DNA of 64,000 nucleotides. Origin: Petasospora fabianii (Eukaryota; Ascomycota; Saccharomycetes; Phaffomycetales; Wickerhamomycetaceae). The stretch's first letter is position 1. Every line of letters begins with the position of its first letter. Below the pieces are notes generated by a model. The model was not told where the DNA came from. It was given only the letters and a program-made list of their open reading frames with translations, and searched no databases. Position numbers and translations under genes: made by a program. Where the stretch lies: positions 434,001-498,000 of the forward strand of contig CP048719.1 in the NCBI GenBank assembly GCA_022641835.1, written 5' to 3'. This document shows, in pieces, positions 9,454 through 19,572 of the stretch.

Positions 9454-10788
9454 ATGTCTTCTGCTAATCAAGACACACAAATGACCATTGACTCGACAGA
9501 TACGGCTGCAGCCAAGAATCTTCTCAAGATCTCATCAGTGAGAGAGAGAACTGCTCCTATCTTCAATCTTGCCCTGGATAACAATCTGAATTACTTTGAC
9601 GTTGATCTCACCAAAGTGGATGACGTTGTCGATTTTGTCTCCTCTGTGATTGACAGAGACTTTGCTGGCAAGTATGACACCATTCCGCCACATGGAAGAT
9701 GGGGACACTTGAACGCCGGTAATGTACCACGTGTTGAGGGGTTGATCGAGGAGTGGCGTAACAAAGGTGTTGATGAGATTGAAATTGGTAAGAAGCTCAT
9801 TGATCTCTTTGTTCTCAGTGTGCTTATTGATGCTGGTGCTGGTAACGAGTGGAAGTACAATGAAAAGGGTACGGATAACGTTTTCAACAGATCTGAAGGA
9901 TTAGCCATTGTCTCTATCGATATGTTCAAGGCTGGTGATCTTAGTGACGACTCCGAAGACCCACACAAAGTCAATGCTTCCAAGCTGATCAATTTTTCCA
10001 AGGCTGACCTGATTGAGTCGTTCCAGATCTCCGAGTCGAACCCGTTGGCTGGTACCGATGGCAGACTTGCATTAATTCAAAATCTTGGTAAAGCGCTCTC
10101 CACCAACGAGACATTCTTTGGCAAAGATGGAAGACCTGGTGAAATGATAGAGTATCTTCACTCCAAATCCAGTAACGACTCCATTGACTTGAATCTTTTG
10201 TGGGATACACTCATGGAGGGATTTACTTCCATCTGGCCAAAGGGCCGTACATCGATCAATGGTGTCTCTCTTGGTGATGCATGGCCACTCTCTACGACTT
10301 CCAAAGTTGGTGCTAAAAACTTCATTGACACCATTGTTCCGTTCCACAAGCTTACCCAGTGGCTCTGCTACTCACTTCTTGTGCCACTGAAGGGATATGG
10401 CTACAAATTCACTGTTACCAATGAGGCTCTACAGACAGGTCTTCCAGAATATAGAAACGGTGGGTTGATCTATGACTTTGGTGTCATAACATTGAAGCCA
10501 GAGTTTTTGAAGAAAGGTCTGGAACTCTCCAAGGATATTAGTTCTACGACACCCGATATCCCAAGCTTCAAACCCGATGATGGCGTCATTGTTGAGTGGA
10601 GAGCCCTGACTATTGGATTCTTGGACTATCTCCTCCCTCTCATCAACAAGAAGATTGGATACGATTTAAGCTTACCACAGTTGATTGAGGCCGGTAGTTG
10701 GAAGTCCGGTCGTGAGATTGCTGCTAAGCTAAGACCATCCACTAAGGGCCCACCAATCGACTTATACAGTGATGGTACTGTGTTTTGA
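9454..10788 (+). CDS. URC4: Uracil catabolism protein Urc4 (DUF1688)
   Basis: A 444-residue member of the DUF1688 family, known as Urc4 in Lachancea kluyveri and Urg3 in fission yeast, needed to use uracil as nitrogen source by the URC route. Its enzymatic step was not assigned when the family was described. Visible family-like segments are IPPHGRWGHLNAGNVPRVEG, LFVLSVLIDAGAGNEWKY, RSEGLAIVSIDMFKAG, LWDTLMEGFTSIWPKGRTS, GDAWPL, FHKLTQWLCYSLLVPL and VEWRALTIGFLDYLLP. The first ATG is at 9454. A TATAAAAG only 34 bp upstream raises the chance that translation begins at the next in-frame ATG (9481). S. cerevisiae lacks this pathway. Neighbours are unrelated. Confidence 0.9.
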   Translation: MSSANQDTQMTIDSTDTAAAKNLLKISSVRERTAPIFNLALDNNLNYFDVDLTKVDDVVDFVSSVIDRDFAGKYDTIPPHGRWGHLNAGNVPRVEGLIEEWRNKGVDEIEIGKKLIDLFVLSVLIDAGAGNEWKYNEKGTDNVFNRSEGLAIVSIDMFKAGDLSDDSEDPHKVNASKLINFSKADLIESFQISESNPLAGTDGRLALIQNLGKALSTNETFFGKDGRPGEMIEYLHSKSSNDSIDLNLLWDTLMEGFTSIWPKGRTSINGVSLGDAWPLSTTSKVGAKNFIDTIVPFHKLTQWLCYSLLVPLKGYGYKFTVTNEALQTGLPEYRNGGLIYDFGVITLKPEFLKKGLELSKDISSTTPDIPSFKPDDGVIVEWRALTIGFLDYLLPLINKKIGYDLSLPQLIEAGSWKSGREIAAKLRPSTKGPPIDLYSDGTVF

Positions 10789-10910
10789 AAAGACAAAAGA
10801 TGTTGTATTGTTTATCATTCGACCAGGTGTTGCAGATCTATATGTAGTCGATTGTAGAGCGTAATAGCTGGTGGAATGCACAATGATCGAGACCATTCAA
10901 ACAATGATTA

Positions 10911-11441
10911 TTAGTACCAAATATCGAAATATTCCTTTATAGTATTTGTCACAATCCCGACACTGAAAAATATGATACCAGCGATCAGCAAGAACATAAA
11001 CAGGATGAACCAGCTAGGTTGAGTGTCATCTTGCGACTTCTCTCCACTATCACCACTAGTGGAATCTCCTGTTTGATCAACGACTTCTTCATCGTAGCCA
11101 TATCCAAATACCTTCCTCAGTAGAACCACCATTGGGACTGCTGGTGCCGCCGTGAAGCATAATCCGGAGACGATGGTCACTGCCTTGGTCGTAAAGTGAA
11201 GAATCCATCTCGTGGTGGCGATCTCATACTTTTTGGTGGCCGTAAACAGAAGACAATGCACGGTTGAGGCACTGATAGCAATGTAAGGTATCATCACAAT
11301 GGCAATGATTATGTCGGAGGTGGTGAGAAACGCTGGCTGTGGTTTGACGATGAAGGCCGGCTGGCCACCCACTGACGATGGTTTGGTGGTAGTTGATGGT
11401 TCGAGTGAAGCAAAAGGGTCGGCTGGTTGCTCTTCGGACAT
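10911..11441 (-). CDS. Unknown multi-span membrane protein (gene 1 of pair)
   Basis: A 176-residue protein if translation begins at the ATG at 11441 (MSEEQPADPFASLEP). The open frame extends upstream to 11525 but without an ATG. Three hydrophobic stretches are clear: IIIAIVMIPYIAISASTVHC, then a long one around AVTIVSGLCFTAAPAVPMVV, and FILFMFLLIAGIIFFSVGIV near the C-terminus. An acidic, Ser/Gly-rich loop (DQTGDSTSGDSGEKSQDD) separates the last two. No family is recognised. It lies 330 bp downstream of another unknown membrane-protein gene on the same strand and its stop is 122 bp from the URC4 stop. Reality is supported by length, ATG context and an organised hydropathy pattern. Confidence 0.65.
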   Translation of the reverse strand: MSEEQPADPFASLEPSTTTKPSSVGGQPAFIVKPQPAFLTTSDIIIAIVMIPYIAISASTVHCLLFTATKKYEIATTRWILHFTTKAVTIVSGLCFTAAPAVPMVVLLRKVFGYGYDEEVVDQTGDSTSGDSGEKSQDDTQPSWFILFMFLLIAGIIFFSVGIVTNTIKEYFDIWY

Positions 11442-11770
11442 GATTGTATGGTGGGGTTTTGTCACTTTATGATGGCGAAAGCCTGTGGTGGGACAGGTGG
11501 GTGTTTTGTCCAAAGAGTGATTCAATTGTGCGGTGTTCTTCTAAGTGTCTTTCCGGAACGCGGGTGTGGCATTACCTCAATTGTTCGATTCTCCGGACGA
11601 CGATAACCCTAGTTCTGGGGTTTAGTTACAGCTTGTCTTTATGTGTTTTCCGTTTCGTCCTTTTTATTGCCAAATTATTTCTACTTCAAGCCGGCTTGGT
11701 CCCTGCCTTAGCCAAGAATCATCTCCCCCTGCCTAGCCTTCTTACATGTCTCTTAATCAGATCGTACGCC
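11442..11770 (-). promoter_or_regulatory. Gap between the two unknown membrane-protein genes
   Basis: These 329 bp should hold the promoter of the 10911-11441 gene. I see no distinctive motif or gene. Confidence 0.25.
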
Positions 11771-12208
11771 TCATCCTAAAGCTTTGATCATGTCACCAAC
11801 TTTGCCCCCGAGGTAGTCATTAGCTTCAGCTATCAGTTTCAATACAAAACTCACACCAGTAAGAGCCGCACCGCGGCTCTCCAGTATCTTCTCTGTATCT
11901 TCATCCAGCCTCTTACTTATTTTCAAATAGAATCCTGTACATAGGCACCATAAGGCACCAAGGATCGTGAGGATGGCCCCAGTCATGAATACCCACATGA
12001 CAACATTCAATGTCAATTGAGTTAATTGGAGAATTGAGGGTGACCTGTCCTTAAGGGTAAACACGTCAATGATAAGAGCAAAGTAAGGTAAAGTCAGTAG
12101 GAGGAGCAGACATGCTATGGGGAGAAGGAAACGACGTCGTGTATGAGGTATCTCTCTATATTTGGCGCTGGCAGTGTCGATGAGCTGGTCAAGTTGAATG
12201 TATGCCAT
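11771..12208 (-). CDS. Unknown two-span membrane protein (gene 2 of pair)
   Basis: A 145-residue ORF starting at an ATG. It has a polar N-terminus ending in a basic patch (HTRRR), a first span around FLLPIACLLLLLTLPYFALI, a second around VMWVFMTGAILTILGALWCL, and a polar tail of about 50 residues containing ISKRLDEDTEKILESRGAAL. Basic residues before span 1 suggest a cytosolic N-terminus. No family is recognised. Upstream there is an 18-bp tandem repeat in its putative promoter. It shares strand with the next unknown membrane-protein gene but is not obviously homologous to it. Confidence 0.62.
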   Translation of the reverse strand: MAYIQLDQLIDTASAKYREIPHTRRRFLLPIACLLLLLTLPYFALIIDVFTLKDRSPSILQLTQLTLNVVMWVFMTGAILTILGALWCLCTGFYLKISKRLDEDTEKILESRGAALTGVSFVLKLIAEANDYLGGKVGDMIKALG

Positions 12209-12270
12209 TGCTCTGGCGTGATGTGGTAGCTTCTCGGTGTGTGAAGGAGGCTTGGAGAGGTTAATGGTTT

Positions 12271-12340
12271 ATCACATCTTCAAGCGCGATCACATCTTCA
12301 AGCGCGATGGCTCCATGTGCATGGATGGGACATCTTCAAG
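12271..12340. repeat. 18-bp tandem repeat with partial third copy
   Basis: The unit ATCACATCTTCAAGCGCG occurs twice head to tail without mismatch (12271-12288 and 12289-12306). An 11-bp part, ACATCTTCAAG, recurs at 12330-12340. It sits in the 235-bp divergent-looking gap between the start of the 11771-12208 gene and the ISW1 stop, so it may be a binding-site array or a recent duplication. Confidence 0.8.
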
Positions 12341-12443
12341 TTGATTGTTCTTTGTACCTTCTCACCGAGTAACGGACATATCTACAGCCGGAAAGATTAC
12401 TGCTATTGTTTATATTACACATACTTCATCTCCTCATCAGCCT

Positions 12444-15400
12444 CTAGTATTTTGGTTTCACTCTTCCACTTCTAGGACCACGCTTCTTCGGCGTCTCCTC
12501 AGCCTCTTCAGCCGCAATCTCCTCCTTCGTTCTAGGTCTCTTTCTGGTCAAGCTAGCATCCAACTCCCTGGCAACACAAGAGAGCAGTGTGTTGGCTCTT
12601 CTGGAAAGTTCCGCTGGAGTTCTCGACTGGAAGAAGAAGTCAAATCTGAACAGTGGAGAAGTTCTAATGCTGTCTCTGATTCTCTCGTATAAATCTGGTC
12701 TATCCAAGCCAAATCTGTAGCACTGGACAAGCAAATATCTGTCCTCCTCCTCAGAAAACACACGCTTGTTCGTAGCAGCAGGTGGGAATTTGAGCATCAG
12801 ATCCTGTAATGGATTGGTGTATTCAGATAATTTGATCCTCAAAGCCTCCTTCTGAACCTTAAACTTTCTGATCTTATCTTCACCAGCTTCAATCTGAGAA
12901 ATGTAACGATCATAACCATCAATTACGGAGTAATTCGACCAGAATGCCTTGGCATATTCACGAACCTCCTCGATGGTCTTTTCTGGGAATTCAGAAGCAA
13001 TAGCGGTAATGGAATTACGACCATACTTGGCACAAAGCTGGATGAACTGTGTGAAGTCTCTTCTGGACCAGTTAGAGAAACCCTGCCCCATCAACTCTTC
13101 CTTCTCTTTCTCCTCTTCCTCCGTCAGTGGTTGAGCGTTCTTGATCTCGAGTTGTTGCAAAGTCTGTTCAGCCTCTCTCTGTGGTAACTCATTAGCTGGA
13201 CCATCGGCCAATGGAACCTTGTATCCAATCTGCTTTCTGTAATATGCTCTCTCCTTATCGAACAACTCTTGCAACTTAATAGGATAGAACTGGTGGTCGA
13301 ACATGTTTGGCATCTTTGGAGCTCTTGGAAGTCTCTTGTCATGAGCAGTTCTGCCACCAGTGTGAAGTACATCCTTGTAGTACATATCCACGGAGTAGTT
13401 CTCTTTACGCTCTCTCTTGGCTGGGTTGATCCAGGTCATACCGCCAATCTTGTTTGTCCCCTTTTTCTTGAAATCCTCACCATTCCACTCATATGCGGAA
13501 TCGGAAGTGAATCTCTGTAAATCATCAAGACCCAAATTGGAGTAACGCTGAGCGAGTTCATTAGACTTTTCCTCAGACTTGGAAAGCAGGCTGTCAAGAT
13601 CAAACTCATCATCCTTGGCCTCCTCCTTCTTGAACACATCGGCTGCACCAAACTGAATCATATTGAGCAACTCATCCTTCGAAGTACCCTTGGTCTCCTG
13701 CTTGGTTTGAGCACGGCCCTGCTGGATAACCAGCTGATCCAATCTCAACTTCTGTGTGGCTCTTTCCAAAACCTTCTCCTCAATTGCATTCTCAGTAACA
13801 AGTCTGAACACTTTAACCTGTTTTGTTTGACCAATTCTGTGTGCTCTATCCATGGCCTGAAGATCAGCCTGAGGGTTCCAATCAGAATCATAGAGAACAA
13901 CAACATCAGCGGATGTCAAGTTGATACCCAAACCACCTGCTCTAGTTGTCAATAAGAACAAGAACTTCTTAGAATCCGGAGCATTGTACTCATCAATGGA
14001 CTTGACTCTATCAGCGTGATCGGTCTGACCATCAATACGACAATACTCGTACTCTCTAAACATACAATAGTCCTCCAATATATCCAACAGTCTCGACATC
14101 TGAGAGAAGATCAACACTCTAGAGCCCTCGCTCTTGAGTTTCTTCAATAGTTGATCCAACACCTTGAGCTTCTGCGAGTTATAAACCAAGTGCTCATCAG
14201 TAGTGTATGGAGGACCTGGTTCGGCACCTTCAAAGAGATAAGGATGGTTGCAACATTTTCTCAACTGCATGACAATGTTCAACAAACGGGTCTTGGATTC
14301 TCTCTTACCATTGGCACCGTTGACTGCATCGATATCCTTCTCCAAGATACTTTGGTACCATTTCCTTTGCATCTCGGACATACCGATATACAAGTTCATC
14401 TCCTTTTTAGGCAAGAGAGACTTCTCGACGTCGTTCTTGATACGACGGAGAAGGAACGGTTGGAGAACCTTGTGTAATTGCTGGACAACCTGGTCCTGTT
14501 TAGCCTGTTCCCGCTCTTTCTCATCGACAGTTGGATCAGGGGTTCCCTCGTTAGAAGCAAGGAACCAATCATCAAACGCCTCTGAGTCAGCAAACACATC
14601 TGGCAAGATGAAGTTGAGCAAAGCCCAAAGCTCGTGAAGGTTGTTCTGAAGCGGAGTACCAGTAATAAGGAGCCTGTTCTTGGAATGGAACATACGAATG
14701 ATCTGGGAGAGGAGAGATTCCTCGTTTTTGATTCTGTGGGCTTCATCAATGACGATATACTGCCAGTCAAACTTCTTGAACTGAGCCTTTTCACGGATGA
14801 TGATCTCGTATGAAGTGATACAGACGTCAAAGTCACATGCGAGAAGACGATCTTGAATCAAGTTGGCTCTGGTTTCCTTATCACCATGGAGGATGAATGT
14901 ATTCACTTCTGGTGTCCACTTAGAGAACTCTCTAGACCAATTGTCGAGTGTGGACTTTGGAACGATGACCAAATGTGGACCGTTGATTTTTCTAATGTAA
15001 CGCAGATATCCGAGGAAGGAAATGGTCTGGAGTGTCTTACCGAGACCCATCTCATCGGCGAGAATACCAGAAATATTGTTCTCGTGAAGGGAAACAAGCC
15101 AGTTCAAACCCTGGATCTGGTACGGTCTGAGTTTACCTTGAATGTAACCTGGAGACTCTGTGAACTCCGTGATGACTTGATCCTCATCCTCTTCATCACG
15201 GAGTAGTTCGGCATCCTCCTCCTTTTCAGTCTTACGTCTTCTGTTGTTGGCAGACTTGACTGCCTTCTTTTCGTTCTTCTCATTCTCGATGATATCAAGC
15301 ACTTCACGGAACTTTGGGTCCTTCTCGGCCTTAGAGTTGATAAAATGGGAGAAGAGGGATGTCAAACTGAGAAGGTACTTGAAACGCTTAGCGGTCTCGT

Positions 15401-15652
15401 TGACGTTGAACTTGGACTTCGCAGGATCTACGAAGTAGTCCTTCTGTTTCTGGGTCAAGCCGTGGAACTGCTCGGTAGTGAGTTCCTGCTATGGTGGGTG
15501 TTAGTGTCAATTCAGTAATTTGTCTTAGGGTCAAGTCCTACGCGTCGGACTGCCCTACTTTGGTGGGTAGACTAAGGTCTCTCAGTTATGGAACCAAGTA
15601 TACTCACAGGCTCCGGGGAGTTCGACCCCGATGTGTCGTTGCTGTTCGTCAT
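12444..15652 (-). CDS. ISW1: ISWI-type chromatin remodelling ATPase, one intron
   Basis: SNF2-family ATPase of the ISWI class that slides and spaces nucleosomes. Exon 1 is 15652-15608 ([15 protein letters not shown]) and exon 2 is 15488-12444, totalling 1029 residues. The 119-bp intron has a GTGAGT donor, an ACACTAAC branch site and a TAG acceptor. Domains in order: an autoinhibitory-type region with [14 protein letters not shown] (about 98-111), ATPase lobe 1 with GLGKT (163-167) and DEAH (263-266), lobe 2 with RAGGLGINL and the [12 protein letters not shown] motif, then HAND, SANT (about 820-870) and SLIDE (about 920-980), ending in a basic [14 protein letters not shown] tail. ISW1 versus ISW2 cannot be settled without a tree. 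ACGCGT (15751-15756) lies 99 bp upstream and a TG repeat in the likely leader. Confidence 0.92.
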
Positions 15653-15681
15653 TGTATTGTCTGCAACAAGAACAGGACTTT

Positions 15682-15712
15682 TGTGTGTGTGTGTGTGTAT
15701 GTGTGTGTGTTT
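15682..15712. repeat. TG dinucleotide microsatellite
   Basis: An alternating TG tract interrupted once by TA, about 30 bp upstream of the ISW1 start. It could affect leader structure or nucleosome positioning, or may be neutral. Confidence 0.85.
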
Positions 15713-15950
15713 GCTCAGTAAAGTCTCGAGATTGTGAGAGGTTCTTCAGGACGCGTTGATCAGAGATCAGGCGCGATCAATAGACGTGTAGGATGGCTGA
15801 AGACTGAAGACGGGCGAAACTTAAAGCTAGTCACCTAGAGGCACCGACCGTGAGTGATTTGGTTTGAGAAGTAGGGCGGAATAGGATGCTGGGAGGTTTT
15901 GGAAATTTGTTGTTTTACCTAGCGTTCGACAACCTCTGTCGTGTGGCGTC

Positions 15951-15982
15951 GCCAAATTGGGAAGCCGGTTTCCTAATTTGGC
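15951..15982. promoter_or_regulatory. Inverted repeat with CArG (Mcm1-like) box
   Basis: Left arm GCCAAATTGGGAA and right arm TTCCTAATTTGGC pair at 12 of 13 positions around a 6-bp spacer. The right arm carries TTTCCTAATTTGG, close to the Mcm1 consensus TTTCCTAATTAGG. Mcm1 binding is inferred from the motif alone. Confidence 0.55.
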
Positions 15983-16357
15983 AGTCTAGGATTTTTTCCG
16001 GGTTTTCAGCTTCAAAGCTGTCCTATACATACTTTTACTCTTGGCTCACATATATACCAGTATAGGGAATACTAGGCCATTAATTTCACAGTTCTGAGAA
16101 GAATATTGACTACACAAGAATCCCCGAGGTGGCCGTACCAAATTTCTTTTGTCTCGGAGATTTCTAAGCGGAGTCAGCGAGAAGACAAAACCTCAACACT
16201 ACACTTTCCATTTTAACATTACACTGCCTCTGCCGTCACTTTCCCATTAATCATATAAGGTATCTCCACTGGATAACAAACGTTCTGCCTACTACACTAG
16301 AAGACAGTCAAAAGATCACGCGAACCACACCCGCTCCACTCACAACACTCACATATA

Positions 16358-17338
16358 ATGATTACAGTATCACCACCAACGGTACCCACACCGCTTCCTA
16401 CAGACCTCAAGGCTCCCGAACCTGAACACTGTCCAGGTCCACAGTCAGAGAACGCCGGTAAGGGTGACGCCTGTGAGGGATGTGCTAACCAGTCAACCTG
16501 TGAGTCCCTACCTAAGGGTCCTGACCCTGATCTTCCCCTTATCAATGAACGTCTAAGTGGCGTCAAACACAAGATTCTCGTTCTTTCTGGAAAGGGAGGC
16601 GTCGGGAAGAGCACTTTCACAAGTATGCTTTCTTGGGCACTTGCTGCTGATCCAGATGTTGAAGTTGGCGCTATGGATCTTGATATCTGTGGTCCAAGTT
16701 TGCCAAAGATGCTTGGTGCAGAGGGAGAGAGTGTGCATACGTCGAACTCAGGATGGACTCCAGTGTATGTTGCGGACAATTTAGGTATGATGAGTATTGG
16801 ATTCATGTTGCCAGATGAAGACAGTGCTATTATTTGGAGAGGTGCGAAGAAAAATGGTCTTATCAAACAGTTCTTGAAAGATGTCGATTGGGGTAACTTG
16901 GACTATTTGGTTGTGGATACTCCACCTGGTACCTCTGATGAGCACATCTCAGTGAATTCATATCTAAAGGAGTCTGGTATTGATGGTGCATTAATTGTCA
17001 CTACACCACAAGAAGTGGCACTGCTAGATGTTAGAAAGGAGATTGATTTCTGTCGTAAGGCAAACATCAAAGTGCTAGGTATTGTGGAGAACATGTCCGG
17101 TTTTGTCTGTCCAAGTTGCCAGGGTAAATCTCAAATCTTTAAGCCTACCACTGGTGGTGGTGAGGCTCTGGCCAAGGAGTTGAATGTCCCATTTCTGGGA
17201 TGTGTTCCATTGGATCCACGTATTGGTAGAGCATGTGATAGCGGTGAGTCGTTCTTGGACTTATATCCAGATTCACCGGCCACCGAGGCCATCTTGGATG
17301 TTGTCGACAGCTTGATTGACTCCCTTGATGAGCACTAG
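16358..17338 (+). CDS. NBP35: Cytosolic Fe-S assembly scaffold ATPase Nbp35
   Basis: Nbp35 works with Cfd1 as scaffold for cytosolic and nuclear [4Fe-4S] proteins. The 326-residue product has the N-terminal ferredoxin-like ligands Cys25, Cys39, Cys42 and Cys48 (C-x13-C-x2-C-x5-C) that separate Nbp35 from Cfd1. The deviant Walker [10 protein letters not shown] lies at 78-86, MDLDICGPS follows, then [10 protein letters not shown], and the C-terminal bridging ligands are Cys251 and Cys254 (FVCPSCQG). Length matches S. cerevisiae Nbp35 (328). The gene shares a divergent promoter with ISW1. PRI2, a client-type [4Fe-4S] protein, lies in the same window, though that is probably chance. Confidence 0.97.
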   Translation: MITVSPPTVPTPLPTDLKAPEPEHCPGPQSENAGKGDACEGCANQSTCESLPKGPDPDLPLINERLSGVKHKILVLSGKGGVGKSTFTSMLSWALAADPDVEVGAMDLDICGPSLPKMLGAEGESVHTSNSGWTPVYVADNLGMMSIGFMLPDEDSAIIWRGAKKNGLIKQFLKDVDWGNLDYLVVDTPPGTSDEHISVNSYLKESGIDGALIVTTPQEVALLDVRKEIDFCRKANIKVLGIVENMSGFVCPSCQGKSQIFKPTTGGGEALAKELNVPFLGCVPLDPRIGRACDSGESFLDLYPDSPATEAILDVVDSLIDSLDEH

Positions 17339-17571
17339 TGAAAAGACCACTACATAATGACTGCATATGATAAGATTTTACAAACAGAACCAAATTGCTG
17401 TAGTTTGTATGTATCAAGAGAAAGTACATAAAGTCCTCACCATCAGGCACATCTGAAAAGGTATATGAAAAGCGAAAGCAGCTGTAAAATGATTAATAGG
17501 GAATAAAATTGAAGGAGAAAATCATTAAACCGTGAGAGAGATGAGAAATAAATGTTCAACGCCGAGTCATA

Positions 17572-18348
17572 TCAAATATAGATAACCGTCTGGTTTTCTG
17601 CATGGAAAATCTGGCTCTTGGTGACACTTCTCTTCCTAGCATTCTTTCGCTCGATCTCCAGTATATCAGCAATTTGATCTTCAATCTTATCTGGCCTTGT
17701 AAGAGTACTAAATCTGTGTGTGACATTGCCTTCTCTATCCACCAAGAACTTCTCATAATTCCATTTGACTCTCTTTGTCTTCATCCATCCTCTTTTCTTC
17801 TCCTTCAGATATGAGAACACTTCATGCTGCTTACTTCCATTGACCCTGACTTTCTGCATCAAGGGGAAAGTGACACTCCATTTTCTCTCACACTTGTCCA
17901 CTATTTCCTCTGGTATCTGTGATCTCTCCTGGTGGAATTGATTCGAAGGGAAGGCAAGCACTACGACACCATCATTCTTGAACCGCTGATGAATCTTCTC
18001 CAGCCCTTCGAGTTGATGTGCTGCATAGCAACCAGTAGCAACATTAACAATCAACACGATCTTCCCCTTGAGTGAGCTGAAGTCCAAGTTATTACCCATA
18101 ATATCAAGAGCCTGAAGGCTGTAGAAGCCCACATTGTCGCCCTGATATGACTCGCGCAGAGAGGATGATATCGTTGGTGTTGTGTTGGCACTTATACTCT
18201 TATTGCCTGTGTGTGTAGCGTATTGGTCAGCATTGTGAGAATGAGTAGCTGTTGCGGGCGTATCAAGCGTCCTAAGCGACGTGACTTCGTCAGTACCGGT
18301 GCTCTGTGTGAGATCTCTGTGTAGTCGGTGGCCGTCAAGTGTTGTCAT
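17572..18348 (-). CDS. Glutathione peroxidase-like thiol peroxidase with N-terminal extension
   Basis: A 258-residue member of the GPX family, which reduces hydroperoxides and in yeast (Gpx3/Orp1) also senses peroxide for Yap1. Catalytic residues are Cys107 (VNVATGCYAAHQ), Gln137 (in FPSNQF) and the Trp-Asn pair in VKWNYEKF. Cys153 in VDKCERKWSVTFPLM stands 46 residues from Cys107, the same spacing as peroxidatic Cys36 and resolving Cys82 of Gpx3, so a two-cysteine thioredoxin-type mechanism is likely. The usual Cys of FPCNQF is Ser135. Two extras are unusual: a polar N-terminal extension of about 70 residues and a basic C-terminal tail (about 230-258). A TGACTAA (18731-18737), similar to Yap1 sites, lies about 380 bp upstream. 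Confidence 0.88.
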   Translation of the reverse strand: MTTLDGHRLHRDLTQSTGTDEVTSLRTLDTPATATHSHNADQYATHTGNKSISANTTPTISSSLRESYQGDNVGFYSLQALDIMGNNLDFSSLKGKIVLIVNVATGCYAAHQLEGLEKIHQRFKNDGVVVLAFPSNQFHQERSQIPEEIVDKCERKWSVTFPLMQKVRVNGSKQHEVFSYLKEKKRGWMKTKRVKWNYEKFLVDREGNVTHRFSTLTRPDKIEDQIADILEIERKNARKRSVTKSQIFHAENQTVIYI

Positions 18349-19572
18349 GGTATCAGAAGAAGTTTTGGCTTTCCACCACCACTTGATGGGCGCATCAGGG
18401 ATGAATCCTTGGGTGATCCTCGGTCATTATATATCGTGTTAAACAGGGTATATTGAGATTGGCATTTATGTTGGCGCTGTAGAGGAGTGACAGCGGAAAC
18501 ACGCGTTAAATTGACCGCAGATCCGTCTACAGCGCACAACCACACGCACGAGCTCGTCGGGGTCTCACCTTGAATGCCAATAGAGGAGTTAAATCCGTTG
18601 AACCTTGCTGATAGTATCGCAGTTGACTCTGTCGGGGATGATTGAAGGCTAGAAACTTAGCATTGTTTTTCTCTGATGCCCAAGAACCCCTGCTACCCCA
18701 GATCAATCACAGCCGGTCGCAAGCCACTGTTGACTAAAGAGTTTCCTAGGGAAACCCATAGCGACGAATTCTGCCTCAATTAGACCATAGTGAGCACCCA
18801 TCCTCGGTTTATAATCAGATTACTCAGTTTAGTGAACTGCAACAGCCCGCATGAACCATATGCTCGCTATCCATTAGTTCCACAGTTGCACACAACACAC
18901 GCGCCCGTCCAGTTTACCCGATTCGGAAAGCTTCTTGGCCCCACAGATCTATACTAAATACTACCTATATATACAACTCGGATTATGTCTCTCAGCTTTG
19001 CTGTGTTATATTATCTTGTCTTCAAAACTTCTAGTAATCGAATAGACGTCATCTGAAAATTCAAAAGACTTTAGTTTCGTGCCGTTGTAAGCCTCGGTGC
19101 GTCATCATCTTGTAATGATCAGCGTTTCGTTGCACCGGAAACACCGTCGGAAGGTCTGGGCTCTGTCAAATGATGGAATTCAAGCAGCCACACCATACAC
19201 CTCTTTTATTTCCAGCCTGTTGTTTTTCTATTTAGTTACATCTGTCTGCTGATGTAGCTAGATGTGCATATGTCAACCACACTACAAGCTCACACCTCGA
19301 TTAGCGACAGGCCAGGCTCTGACTTATATGTACTAGCCGCCAACCACACCCTACTCTATCATTCGTTTGATATCGGAATTGTGGATATCCGTTGATATAA
19401 TTAGGTTTTGAAAGGGTGGTGGTGTAACAATATCAGAAGCTGGTATTATGATTATTACATGTGCTAAAACATGCTAATAGTTATCGTTCATTCATCGAAT
19501 CTTAGTGACCCACCTTTTGGTTAGTAATAATCTAAGTATGCAGTCTTTTTATTTACTGAAGAGCAATTGAGA
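18349..19572 (-). promoter_or_regulatory. Long upstream region of the GPX-like gene
   Basis: These 1224 bp separate two minus-strand genes and contain practically no open frame. TGACTAA (18731-18737) and TTAGTAA (19521-19527) resemble Yap1 sites, and a CCCCT stress-element core lies near 18686. No gene or RNA recognised. Confidence 0.35.

Larger units (their letters stand above)
15653..16357. promoter_or_regulatory. Divergent promoter ISW1/NBP35
   Basis: This 705-bp region contains a TG dinucleotide tract (15682-15712), an ACGCGT (15751-15756), and an inverted repeat at 15951-15963 and 15970-15982 (12 of 13 bases pair). Its right arm contains CCTAATTTGG (15972-15981), a perfect CC(W6)GG box of the Mcm1/MADS type. 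Nothing coding is seen. Confidence 0.5.
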
